From the NCBI RefSeq assembly GCF_003966695.1, contig NZ_AP018829.1, positions 1-64,000 on the forward strand: a stretch of 64,000 nucleotides of DNA, written 5' to 3'. The position numbers were made by a program, and so were the translations under genes. Source of the DNA: Asticcacaulis excentricus. GTDB taxonomy: Bacteria; Pseudomonadota; Alphaproteobacteria; Caulobacterales; Caulobacteraceae. Below, in pieces: positions 1-8,746 of the stretch; the stretch's first letter is position 1; each line of letters starts with the position of its first letter. A model generated the notes under the pieces. It saw nothing but the letters and a program-made list of their open reading frames with translations. It was not told where the DNA came from and did not search any database.

Positions 1-1281
1 CGTAAAGCGCAGATTGGGCTCAAGCCGGTAATCGTGCGCCCCCATATCGACCAGCCGCGTCGCCCTGAACTTTTCAATCGTGATCAGGTTTTCATCATAG
101 GAGGGCAGGTCGGCATCAACGATGGTTTCGGCCTCCAGCAGCGAAATCCATTTGCCGTCCGGGGCATGGGCCACCATGTCGGCGTCGCCGCCGTCCGAGG
201 CAAAGGTTTTATTGTCGGGCGCGATGTTGAAGTGCACGCCCCAGTCGTTTTGGTCCAGCCGCTTCCACACGCGCTTGCCGGTGGCCAGCTCCAGACCCGC
301 CACCCAGAAGACCTGACCGCGCGGGGTTTGCAGGTCGTACCACAGCCATTTGCCATCGTGGCTGAAGAATTCGTGGCCCCAGATCTCCATATTCATGGTG
401 CGGGTATGTACGCTTTGCAGCCCTGTACCGTCGGATTTGATCAGTTTAATCCGATCCACGCGGTGCCACGGCCCTTCCATGCAGAAGCGGATCAGGGTCG
501 GGTCGGTCGGCGAAAACTGCGCGTGGCCGATCCACTCCTCGGTTTTAAACAGGACGCGACGCGCCTGGGTTTTCAGATCAATGGTGAACAGTTCCGCCGG
601 CACACGCGCCGCCCAGCGTTCCAGCATCCGCACGCCCTTGGCCTTGGCGAAGTTGAGCGGCCTACCGTCCGGGCCCAGCGCCGCGTATTCGGCCTGACCG
701 AACTTTTCCAGAGACGCCTTGTCCTTGGGTTGCAAGGGTTTGGCGCCATAGGCGACCTGCCCCAGCAACAGGGTGTCATCGGCATTGGAGCCGGTGATCC
801 GGCCCGCCGGAATGCCCGTCAGCTTGCGCACCTGTTTCGTGTCCACATGGATGGCGTACAGCGTCTTGGGGCGGTCCTCGGCCTCACCTTCGCCGGGATC
901 AGTGATGGCATAGACGGCCTCGCGCGTGGTGCGCATCATAAACAGAAGATCGTTTTCCTTGCCCTTGACGAGCAGGCTGGTCTTCCAGTCGCTCAAACGC
1001 ACGGCGACGATGCCCGACGGCGACTTGATCACCATGACATCGCCTTGCGGCGTATAGGCCGGGCGATAGAAGTAAAGCACGCCGGAGCCGTCTTCGTCGG
1101 ATATTCGTATCACGCGGCGGCCCGTCTTTGGATCGGTAAAGGCGCGCGGAGCCTGTCCGGGTGGTGCCGCTGCGGGCACTGCGGCGGCTTGCGCCTGCGC
1201 GGCCTGACCCACGATCAGAGGCAGCAGGGCCGAGGCCCCGCACAGGCCCTTCAACGCAGTACGGCGGGTCGAATCCGACAT
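1..1281 (-). CDS. Oligogalacturonate lyase, PL22 family (3' end outside window)
   Basis: Beta-elimination of short oligogalacturonides to unsaturated uronate, the last depolymerisation step of pectin breakdown. The minus-strand reading from the ATG at 1281 stays open to the window edge (427 codons, no stop). It starts with a Tat-like/Sec signal (MSDSTRRTALKG then a hydrophobic stretch ending AQAQA). The mature part has hallmarks of the seven-bladed propeller lyases: TGRRVIRISDEDGSG near residue 47, a GHAQFSPTDPTLIRFCMEGP segment, and GHEFFSHDGKWLWYD with the metal-site His. The signal peptide suggests a periplasmic enzyme, unlike the cytoplasmic OGL of enterobacteria. It lies 10 bp downstream of the GH105-DUF4861 gene and is surely co-transcribed. 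The plus-strand ORF covering the same bases (34-1308) is a GC-rich shadow. Family assignment is from remembered motifs and is firm; the true C-terminus is unseen. Confidence 0.88.
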   Translation of the reverse strand, partial: MSDSTRRTALKGLCGASALLPLIVGQAAQAQAAAVPAAAPPGQAPRAFTDPKTGRRVIRISDEDGSGVLYFYRPAYTPQGDVMVIKSPSGIVAVRLSDWKTSLLVKGKENDLLFMMRTTREAVYAITDPGEGEAEDRPKTLYAIHVDTKQVRKLTGIPAGRITGSNADDTLLLGQVAYGAKPLQPKDKASLEKFGQAEYAALGPDGRPLNFAKAKGVRMLERWAARVPAELFTIDLKTQARRVLFKTEEWIGHAQFSPTDPTLIRFCMEGPWHRVDRIKLIKSDGTGLQSVHTRTMNMEIWGHEFFSHDGKWLWYDLQTPRGQVFWVAGLELATGKRVWKRLDQNDWGVHFNIAPDNKTFASDGGDADMVAHAPDGKWISLLEAETIVDADLPSYDENLITIEKFRATRLVDMGAHDYRLEPNLRFT

Positions 1282-1291
1282 GGGGTGCTCC

Positions 1292-3541
1292 TTACGGGAC
1301 AGGTTTAAAGCTGAAGGTCTGCGTCTTGACGAAGGCGTCCCACGCCTCGCGTGACTTGAAGTCGAGCCCGCCGTCCCAGGCCGATCCCATGTAATAAACG
1401 AAGGGTGTACCCGGCGTGACGCGCACCAAAATCAGATAGTTTTCAGCGTCTTCAGCAAAGCCTGCGACCATGGCCGGATCAACGGCGATGGTGATGCCGA
1501 TGTGACCGTGATCGCCGACATCCGGCTCCCAAAAGCTTAAAATGCCCGCCTTGGCGTCCTTCGTCACTACGCCCGATCCGCCATCGCTCTTACGCTTGTT
1601 GATACCGATACCGACGATCAGCGGCTCTTGGGTATCCGAGCGCAGGGTCGAGGTCATGCGCGTGAAGTTCGACCCCAGCGGCAGGGAGAAGGTGCGCGTC
1701 TCCCATACCTTGCGCACCACATCGACAGGCCAGGGACGGTAATCGACGCTGAATTTCGCCTCATCGCCGCCGGTCTTGTCGATGCGGTAGGTCGTGAAGT
1801 TGCGCGAAGTCCACAGCTTGTTCTCGTACCAGATGCCAAGCCCGCCCGCGCCGCGTCCGCGTCCGACATCGTAATAGTCGAGCCCTTCGCCGCGGTCGGT
1901 GTGGTAGTTGGGGAACTTCAACTGCCGGTCCATATAGGGGTAGCGCACGCGCTTAGCCCACACGTCGATGCCGGAGCCGGACGGGGCTTCGCGCACTTCC
2001 AGCGCCGGGCCGTAGATGCGGTGCGCCACGCGGTCGTTTTCCCACAAAAGGTCGTCGAAACGATCCGGCGCAAAGCGGGCGACGGCGCGCGGCGTCTGAT
2101 CCGCCGGTGGCGTCAGCTTTTCAATGGGGGCCGGGCGTTTCAGCGTCGCCGGATCGTAGGCAAGGGCGCGCGTCGCCTTCATTTCGGCTTCGCGGCGCGC
2201 CTTTTCGGCGTCCCCGACCACGGTCACCGGCGCGATCGGCTGCGGCGTGGTGGCAAGGATGGCGTCGTCGCTATCGCGGGGCCGGGGCGCTTCGGGCAGG
2301 CTCTGCACCGGTTCATTGAGGTCCATCACCTCGATCCCGGCCAGCAGATAGGCCCCGGTGGCGTAGGGGCCGACATCGGTGGGTTTGGTCGGCACCGGGC
2401 GGTCGCCGGTCTTTTGTGCCGCGCCGATCAGGCCATTGGGCAGGATGTGGCGATTGAGCGCCGCCCAGCCCTGCGTCACCGCCGGCTGATAGGTGGCGCG
2501 GTCCAGCAGGCCGTGATTGATCCCCCACGCCAGCGCATAGACGAAGAAGGCCGACCCAGAGGTTTCGGCTTCGGGATAGCCCTTTGGGTCATTGAGGTCG
2601 CTGCGCCACAGGCCGTCGGCCTGCTGCAACTCGATCAGGCGGCTGGCCATTTTTTTGAAGATATCGACATAGAAGGCACGGCCTTCAAACTCGGCCGGCA
2701 TGGCCTCCAGCACGCGCACGAGGCCGCCCATCACCCAGCCATTGCCACGCGCCCAGTAGATCGGCTTGCCGTCGGTGCCCAGGTGGTTCTCGTCCTTGAA
2801 ACGCTCATCGCGCAGGAAGAGGCGATCCTGTTCGACCCACAGACGCGCCGCCGTGCGCCGCCATTCCTTGTCCATAGCCTTGAGGTATTTCGGGTCGCCG
2901 GTCAGGGCCGATTGTCGCGCCAGCACCGGCGGGGCCATGAACAGGGCGTCGCTCCACCACCAGATCAGGGCTTCGGTTTCCTGCGGACGGTTGAGGTGCG
3001 GCACCATGTAATCTAGGCGCTGTTGCAACGGCATCAGCACGCCCGGCTGCCCCCGGCGCGCATAGAGTTCCTGATAGAGGTCGCCAATGGCCAGTTCATC
3101 GGCATTGAGCATCAGGCGCTCGGCCCGCGCGCCGCGAAAGGCGTAATGATAATGCTCCGCCGTAGCGGTGAGAAAGCGCAGGGTGTCGGGATTGTCGCTG
3201 ATCCGTGCCAGTCGCGCCGCGCCGACATAGAAGGTGGCCGCCACCCAGTTGGACGAAATTTCAGAGAGGTTGGAGCCGGTCGAAAGCTGAATCGGGCGGC
3301 GGCTCATATCGGCGATCTGCGACGCAGCCACGTATTCCAGCACGGGCAGCACCGCCTGACGGCTCGGCACGCGGTCAGGGGCAAAGGTTGTGTTCGGGCG
3401 CGGCGGCGGGGTCAGCCAGCGCGCTTCGATTCCGGCCACGGGGGTCGTCTGCGGCGCATCGGCGGCCCCAACGGATGAGGCCAGAAGGGCGCTCATGACC
3501 AGCGAGAGGGTGGCGTGTTTCAGGCACGGGTGCGGGGTCAT
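1292..3541 (-). CDS. GH105 unsaturated rhamnogalacturonyl hydrolase fused to DUF4861
   Basis: Removes the unsaturated uronate left at the non-reducing end after pectin lyase action. 749 aa. Signal peptide about 1-26. The GH88/GH105 six-hairpin domain covers about 50-415, with the likely catalytic Asp in WSDALFMAPP (D198) and the family signature YWARGNGWVMGG. A Pro-rich linker (about 425-480) leads to a DUF4861 domain (about 490-749) containing DRFDDLLWENDRVAHRIYGP and GLDYYDVGRGRGAGG. DUF4861 has no role I know of but is often found in pectin loci. A weak SD, AAGGACG, precedes the ATG. It follows the TonB receptor gene at about 80 bp, with a hairpin plus T-run in the gap, and runs into PL22 after 10 bp. 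The fusion implies that both domains act on the same rhamnogalacturonan fragments (inference). Confidence 0.9.
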   Translation of the reverse strand: MTPHPCLKHATLSLVMSALLASSVGAADAPQTTPVAGIEARWLTPPPRPNTTFAPDRVPSRQAVLPVLEYVAASQIADMSRRPIQLSTGSNLSEISSNWVAATFYVGAARLARISDNPDTLRFLTATAEHYHYAFRGARAERLMLNADELAIGDLYQELYARRGQPGVLMPLQQRLDYMVPHLNRPQETEALIWWWSDALFMAPPVLARQSALTGDPKYLKAMDKEWRRTAARLWVEQDRLFLRDERFKDENHLGTDGKPIYWARGNGWVMGGLVRVLEAMPAEFEGRAFYVDIFKKMASRLIELQQADGLWRSDLNDPKGYPEAETSGSAFFVYALAWGINHGLLDRATYQPAVTQGWAALNRHILPNGLIGAAQKTGDRPVPTKPTDVGPYATGAYLLAGIEVMDLNEPVQSLPEAPRPRDSDDAILATTPQPIAPVTVVGDAEKARREAEMKATRALAYDPATLKRPAPIEKLTPPADQTPRAVARFAPDRFDDLLWENDRVAHRIYGPALEVREAPSGSGIDVWAKRVRYPYMDRQLKFPNYHTDRGEGLDYYDVGRGRGAGGLGIWYENKLWTSRNFTTYRIDKTGGDEAKFSVDYRPWPVDVVRKVWETRTFSLPLGSNFTRMTSTLRSDTQEPLIVGIGINKRKSDGGSGVVTKDAKAGILSFWEPDVGDHGHIGITIAVDPAMVAGFAEDAENYLILVRVTPGTPFVYYMGSAWDGGLDFKSREAWDAFVKTQTFSFKPVP

Positions 3542-3552
3542 GGGAAACGTCC

Positions 3553-3588
3553 TTAAAAAGGTCCGGCCCCGGATAAAGGGGGCCGGAC
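3553..3588 (-). terminator. Intra-operon hairpin terminator/attenuator
   Basis: Perfect 10-bp stem GTCCGGCCCC / GGGGCCGGAC (3561-3570 with 3579-3588), followed on the minus strand by CTTTTTAAGG. It sits between the receptor stop (3624) and the GH105 start (3541). It probably lowers expression of the enzymes relative to the receptor rather than ending the operon (inference). Confidence 0.7.
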
Positions 3589-3623
3589 TCAGTTACGGGC
3601 AAAGTTACGCGCACTGAAAGGGT

Positions 3624-6600
3624 TTAGAAGGTGGTGATGATGCCGACGTAGATGCGGCGGCCATTGAACACCTGATCGTACACATAGGGCGTATCGGAGT
3701 CGCTCAGATCAATATAGTCCTCCGGCGCGTAACGCGTGATAGTGTCATTGAGAAGGTTTTTACCCTCGATAAAAAATTGAAGTTTCGGGTTCAGCTTATA
3801 GGAGGCGCGAGCGTCCAGAAGTTGCGCGCCGGTCTTGAAAACAGGGTGAACCGTTTTGAAGTAAGCTGTTGTTGTGGTAGTGCCGTCTATACCATAGCCC
3901 GTTGGGATACGATTGACGCTCTGGGCCGAAATCTGGCTGTAGTAGTCGTCGCGCCACTGATAGGCGACACGGGCGTTGAGGCGGCCGTCATCGTACCAGA
4001 GATTGATATTGTAAACGGTCTTCGACTGACTTTTCGGAGGCATATATTTGCCAGAGAAATAGTCATAGTCGCTGGTCGCGCCGCTCGCTTCTGATGAGGT
4101 ATAGTTAAACCCGCCGCCAGTGTAGCGTAACAGGCCGGGTAGAAAGCTGAATGCCGTCCTACCGGCGATTTCGAGGCCGCTAAACTTCAGGCCGCCCTCA
4201 CCATCTTTATAGGTGGCGACGGTATATGTGTTACCTTCGAGTTCGTAACCGCTCAGGGTAACTTCTTCAGGACGTCCGGTTTTCACATCAATAGAATAGG
4301 CGGTGACGCTGAACTGGCTGTCCTTGTTGGGATACCATTCGACCGAAAGATTTTGCGTAATCGCTTCATATCCTTTTAGCTCCGGATTGCCGATCCGACC
4401 CGTACAGCGGTTAATGAACTGGTTGGCCAGAAAGTTGTCGTCAGAGGAACCGTCGTCTGTCGTTGAGTCACCGTCGTCAAATGCGCCGGGATTTTGAGCC
4501 AGAAACGCTTCCAGCGCTTCGCGGTCCGTCGGATCGACCTTATAGCAACTGGACGCAGAGGTGCCGGTCAGGTTCGTCATTGTCGGTCGTGCGCGTTGCT
4601 TGGCAATCGAGAAGCGCACAGCTAATTGGTCTTCGATGGGCCAAGCGGCGAGGTTCAGGCTCGGCAAGAAGTCTTCAGAGGTGCGGTCCACATTGCCGAC
4701 CCGACGAGACACAAAGGTATCCGCCAACTGATAGCCCTTGGTTGGCAAACCTGTCGTCGTATTGGTGCCTGTGATGGCGACGGCATCGCGATCATAGAAG
4801 ACGATCGATGGGGCCGCCTGCACACTGACCTTCTGGTACCGCACACCGACATTACCCAGAACCTCAACACCGAACAGACGGGTTTCAAAATCCGTCATCA
4901 GATAGGCTGAGGTTGTGCCTTCTTCTGTCGAATAGGTTGGACGTTCATAGACTTTACCATCCGACGCCAGACAACGGAACAGACAGTCCGAATTGTGACC
5001 ACTGAGATCGGCATACTGGCTTAGCAGGTTATAGAAAGTATCGAAGTTCGGGACCATCCAACTTTCCAACAGATTGCCACGATCTGCCACGCCGTTGAAA
5101 TAGGTTGCGCCCGGCAGTCGCACGACGGCGGAGTCGATAATGCTGTTGTACTGGGCCTGGGTGAGGGTGTGGTTCTTGTAAGGTACGTTCGTCAGGGTTG
5201 TCGTTGGGATCGGTGTCGTGCCGAACACACAGGGTGCACTGGCCGGTGCGGTCGCTGGATTGCACCAGCGAACCACATCAAGGCTGCGCGCGTGATAGAG
5301 GGTTACGCCCGGCTTGATCTGAAAACCGTCGTAACGCCACGTCTGGTTATGACGCTCGCGTTGTTGAATACCGAATTTCACAGTCTTGATCGGCCCGAAA
5401 TTATCGAAGTTGCGGGTGACGTCGAGCTGATAGTTCCACTCGCTGTTTTCGTCGTAGAAGGGCGTATATTCCATCGCCGATGTGGCGCTCAGGCCATTTG
5501 AGGCTGCGACCGGATAGTAGGAGGAAGGGCTGAAAATATTGACAGAAGCGGGTGCTTCGTACGTCCAAAGTCCGCTTTCTGGCACCATCTTGAAGGTAAC
5601 AGAGGGCAGTTGCGCGAAAATCTTGATCGTATCGTCCTGGCGGTCCGCCTTTGACGCCGCATACTGGATGCGGCCTTTGGCGATCCAGTTATTCCATTTC
5701 CAGTCGGCCCCTGCCTGCACATAGTGCTGCTCAGTGATGCGATGGAGATTGCGCACCTGAGAATCCCAGACAAGGCTGGAGACATTGCCCGCGGCCGTGC
5801 CCCGGATCATATCGTACTGGGTCACGAAATGGTTTTCGTTGACCTTGACGTTATTGACGTTGGCGCTGGTCAGGACGCCGCTTGTATTGGTTGTGCCCGT
5901 GGGCGAAGCGATCTGAAGATTATAGGCCGTGTTCTTGAAATCGCGGATATTCGGGTTGTAAGCAAAGAAAACGGTCAGATTGTCGTTGACGCGATAGTCG
6001 GCGCGTAATTGTAACGAGGTTGTGCGGTCATCCCGGTATTCGCGGCTAAATCGCGGCAATGAGGGGAAAAAATCTTCCCATTGCGCGTAGCAGTTCAGGC
6101 GGCTGTTGATGCCCTGAACCGTTGAAAGAGCCGCACAGCCTGACTTGGTTGTTACAGCGGCCGCAATCGGGTCAAAAGCCTGAGTGAAAGATTTTTCAGG
6201 TGAGTTATCGTAATCGCCAAGCGGGATATAGCCAGCCGAACTGTTTGAGACGCGGGCAATATCCGACACATTGACCTGTTGATCGTAGGTCAGATTGAAC
6301 AGAAGGCCCAGACGACCACCGAGAAACTTGCGGGTAGCGACGATATTCGCACGCGGCGACCAGCCCCCATCAAGGGAGGTTTGTTGATATTGCAGATTGA
6401 ATTTATACAGCGGCTTGGCGAAGTCGAGACCTGAGCGTTGCTCGATACGTACGGTGCCACCGACGCCACCGGGGGTCATGTCTGCGGTCTGACCCTTTAC
6501 AACATCGACGCTCTTGATCAGGTCAGAGGACATATCAGCGAGGCCCGTGACTGAACGACCGTCCTGACTGTTGGTGGCCAGCATAGACATGCCATCCACT

Positions 6601-6950
6601 TCAACGCGGATAAGATCAGCGGATTGCCCACGTATGGCAAATCCGCCGGGCTCACCTGAGTCGGACACATCAAGCGCCACCCCGGCGATACGGGCGATGG
6701 CGTCACCGATATTCTTGTCGGGGAAGTTGCCGACGTCATCGGCGACGATCGAGTCCTGTGTCGTGGCGGCTTTTTTCTTGCGGTTGATGGCCGACTGCTC
6801 GGCGCGGCGGGCCCCTACGACGATCACTTCCTGCACATCGTCGGCCTTGGCCGCCGGTTGTGCCGGTGCGTTTTGCGCCAGTGCCGCGCTGGCCGTGCTG
6901 AGCGCCAGCAAGGAGGCGCTGAACATAAGGGCGGTGCTCTTAAGTTTCAT
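3624..6950 (-). CDS. TonB-dependent receptor (pectin-oligosaccharide type)
   Basis: Outer-membrane active transporter for oligosaccharides, energised by TonB-ExbBD. About 1108 aa. The signal peptide ends ...ASAALAQ. The plug domain starts with DDVQEVIVVGARRAEQSAI (TonB-box-like) and contains IRGQSADLIRVEVDGMSM. A long beta-barrel follows, ending in the aromatic terminus GRRIYVGIITTF expected for BamA recognition. Two in-frame ATGs exist. The one at 6950 is preferred because GGGAAGGG lies 9 nt before it, whereas it abuts the ATG at 6959. The gene is preceded by PL10 (97 bp) and followed by GH105 and PL22, so pectin fragments are the likely cargo (inference). No SusD homologue accompanies it, as expected for Proteobacteria. 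Confidence 0.93.
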   Translation of the reverse strand: MKLKSTALMFSASLLALSTASAALAQNAPAQPAAKADDVQEVIVVGARRAEQSAINRKKKAATTQDSIVADDVGNFPDKNIGDAIARIAGVALDVSDSGEPGGFAIRGQSADLIRVEVDGMSMLATNSQDGRSVTGLADMSSDLIKSVDVVKGQTADMTPGGVGGTVRIEQRSGLDFAKPLYKFNLQYQQTSLDGGWSPRANIVATRKFLGGRLGLLFNLTYDQQVNVSDIARVSNSSAGYIPLGDYDNSPEKSFTQAFDPIAAAVTTKSGCAALSTVQGINSRLNCYAQWEDFFPSLPRFSREYRDDRTTSLQLRADYRVNDNLTVFFAYNPNIRDFKNTAYNLQIASPTGTTNTSGVLTSANVNNVKVNENHFVTQYDMIRGTAAGNVSSLVWDSQVRNLHRITEQHYVQAGADWKWNNWIAKGRIQYAASKADRQDDTIKIFAQLPSVTFKMVPESGLWTYEAPASVNIFSPSSYYPVAASNGLSATSAMEYTPFYDENSEWNYQLDVTRNFDNFGPIKTVKFGIQQRERHNQTWRYDGFQIKPGVTLYHARSLDVVRWCNPATAPASAPCVFGTTPIPTTTLTNVPYKNHTLTQAQYNSIIDSAVVRLPGATYFNGVADRGNLLESWMVPNFDTFYNLLSQYADLSGHNSDCLFRCLASDGKVYERPTYSTEEGTTSAYLMTDFETRLFGVEVLGNVGVRYQKVSVQAAPSIVFYDRDAVAITGTNTTTGLPTKGYQLADTFVSRRVGNVDRTSEDFLPSLNLAAWPIEDQLAVRFSIAKQRARPTMTNLTGTSASSCYKVDPTDREALEAFLAQNPGAFDDGDSTTDDGSSDDNFLANQFINRCTGRIGNPELKGYEAITQNLSVEWYPNKDSQFSVTAYSIDVKTGRPEEVTLSGYELEGNTYTVATYKDGEGGLKFSGLEIAGRTAFSFLPGLLRYTGGGFNYTSSEASGATSDYDYFSGKYMPPKSQSKTVYNINLWYDDGRLNARVAYQWRDDYYSQISAQSVNRIPTGYGIDGTTTTTAYFKTVHPVFKTGAQLLDARASYKLNPKLQFFIEGKNLLNDTITRYAPEDYIDLSDSDTPYVYDQVFNGRRIYVGIITTF

Positions 6951-7055
6951 GGTTTTCATCCCTTCCCATTTGTGGTCTCCCCGGATTGGCTTCCGGGTGG
7001 TGTGATTGGTTTTTGTGAGCTGCGGTTACCGGTGTCATTCGGTCGCCACAAAAAG

Positions 7056-8369
7056 TCATTTCGGGTATTTTTTCACCCAGTCGGCATAGGCATCTATGGC
7101 CTTTTTCGGCCCTGACCCGTACCAGGAATAGCCGTTGCGGCGGCCCTTGGAGATGTTATTGACATCGTCCTGAATCGACTTGTCCCAGTCGCCGAAGATC
7201 GGCTTGCCGGTCTGGATGTCATAGTTGCGTGACCAGATCGGACCGGCCCCCGGCTTGTCGATCAGCTTGCGGCCTTCCTCTTTGCTGACCTCAGTAAAGG
7301 CCTTGTCATAGATAGCGTGAGCTTTCAGCCACTCGACGCCCGCATGGATGGCGGCGCGCACCTCAGCCGACGGTTTGGGCTGGCGCATCAGGAACAGCAG
7401 CACATCCGTGCTCTCAGAACTGGCCAGCGAGCGCATCTCGTAATTGCGCGCTGAAATGGGGGCCAGCGTCAGGGCATCGACCTGCTGCGGCCAGATGGTC
7501 TTTTTGCCATTCACCACGATCTGAGAATCGAGGATGGGGCGTAAAGCGCGCGCGGCAGCTTCACCGGCCTTTCGGCGCAGATCGGCGGGCACGAAGGCGA
7601 AATCCGGCTTGCCTTCGGCGATGTCGGTCAAAAGCAGAGCGGCCTGCGCCACCGCATCGTCATTGAAGGTGATGCCGTCGTGGAAACCGCCTTCCAGCGG
7701 ATAGTTCTGCGGCCAGCCGCCATTGGGGTACTGCGCCATCAAAAGGTAATGGATGCCCTTGAGGATACTGGCGCGGTAGGTGTCGCCGTCCTTGCCGGGG
7801 GCTTGCGCCTGCACGCGGCCTAAAAAGCGCATCTCGGTCCACGTCGCGCCATTGTCCAGCGTGCCGACAAAGGTCCAGAAGCGGTCGTGAGGGGCATCAA
7901 AACTGCCCGTATTCAGCTCCATCGTTTCGGCATTATTGCCAAAGCGCTGACCGCGCAGACGTGGCGGCTTGGTGCGATCCTGATTCTTGCTCCAGCCGCC
8001 CGACGGGGTTTGAAAGCTGACAATGGTGTCGGCCATGGTACGCGCTTCGGGTGTGGCGTACCAGGCGGCGTCCTTATTGAGCACCATTTTACCGCTGCCG
8101 GCCACGGGCGGCGGGGGCGGGGTTTCGCCCGGCTGAAGCTCGGCGGCCAGCGTCGCCTTATCGAAGGCCATCTGCTTTTGCGAGCGCGCAATATAGTCGG
8201 CCCAGGCGGCGCGCTGCGCGGCGGGCAACTCGCCCAGGCGGTTCAGGCTTACCTCAGGCGCCGGCGTATTGGTGCCGATCACCGCCGCCCCGACCATCTG
8301 CGGCCCGGCGGCAATAGACACGGCAAGGCTCGTGGCGGAAATTAGGCCCACCCATCTCGCTGATGGCAT
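7056..8369 (-). CDS. Pectate lyase, PL10 family
   Basis: Ca-dependent endo-cleavage of polygalacturonate by beta-elimination. 437 aa with an N-terminal signal peptide (about 1-28). The PL10 (alpha/alpha)3 core is recognised by FQTPSGGWSKNQDRTKPP, YPNGGWPQNYPLEGGFHDG, TFNDDAVAQAALLL and the C-terminal WSRNYDIQTGKPIFGDWD with RRNGYSWYG. The length suits a single-domain member with an extra N-terminal linker (a run of Pro near residue 85). The SD AAGGGACG precedes the ATG. It is first in the minus-strand pectin operon and divergent from the glycosidase at 8747. It probably makes the oligogalacturonides that PL22 finishes. Confidence 0.9.
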   Translation of the reverse strand: MPSARWVGLISATSLAVSIAAGPQMVGAAVIGTNTPAPEVSLNRLGELPAAQRAAWADYIARSQKQMAFDKATLAAELQPGETPPPPPVAGSGKMVLNKDAAWYATPEARTMADTIVSFQTPSGGWSKNQDRTKPPRLRGQRFGNNAETMELNTGSFDAPHDRFWTFVGTLDNGATWTEMRFLGRVQAQAPGKDGDTYRASILKGIHYLLMAQYPNGGWPQNYPLEGGFHDGITFNDDAVAQAALLLTDIAEGKPDFAFVPADLRRKAGEAAARALRPILDSQIVVNGKKTIWPQQVDALTLAPISARNYEMRSLASSESTDVLLFLMRQPKPSAEVRAAIHAGVEWLKAHAIYDKAFTEVSKEEGRKLIDKPGAGPIWSRNYDIQTGKPIFGDWDKSIQDDVNNISKGRRNGYSWYGSGPKKAIDAYADWVKKYPK

Positions 8370-8746
8370 TTTCGTCCCTTTTATCGGAATGTATTTTTTA
8401 AAATAGATACTTGAAGCGAGTGGGGGTGTAAACGAAAATGCTCAATTCCGACACATTTTTTGAAATCTCTTTCACTTGCGAAATATTGCAACGCAGCAGA
8501 GCAATTACATGAAAAAAAGTGTGGCTTTCAGGTCATTTTTTGATTGAATATGCGTAATTGTGAAGAAAGAGCCGTGGTTCCTACGATTGCTATCGTGGGA
8601 TGCCGGTATTATGAAAAGGGGAAAATATCACGCCGGACACATTTTCCGACCTTCCCCGACGCGGATAAAGCCGCTCTCTGGTGATACAAGATTACAAATA
8701 AAGAGACTGCGGATATCGCCGCTTGCCCCTTACAGGAAGACCGCTC
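8370..8746. promoter_or_regulatory. Divergent intergenic region, pectin operon / 8747 gene
   Basis: 377 bp, AT-rich, between divergent genes, so it must hold both promoters. I see no confident -35/-10 pair. An imperfect inverted repeat ACGAT-N4-ATCGT lies at 8583-8596, and a TTGC-N8-GCAA motif lies near 8477-8492; either could bind a regulator. None of the ATTGG-N4-CCAAT palindromes found elsewhere in the window is present, so this operon may answer to another regulator. Confidence 0.4.

Noticed and set aside
34-1308. 424-aa plus-strand ORF at the window start
   Set aside because: Antisense shadow of the PL22 lyase, which reads through the minus strand and lacks a listed ORF only because it leaves the window.
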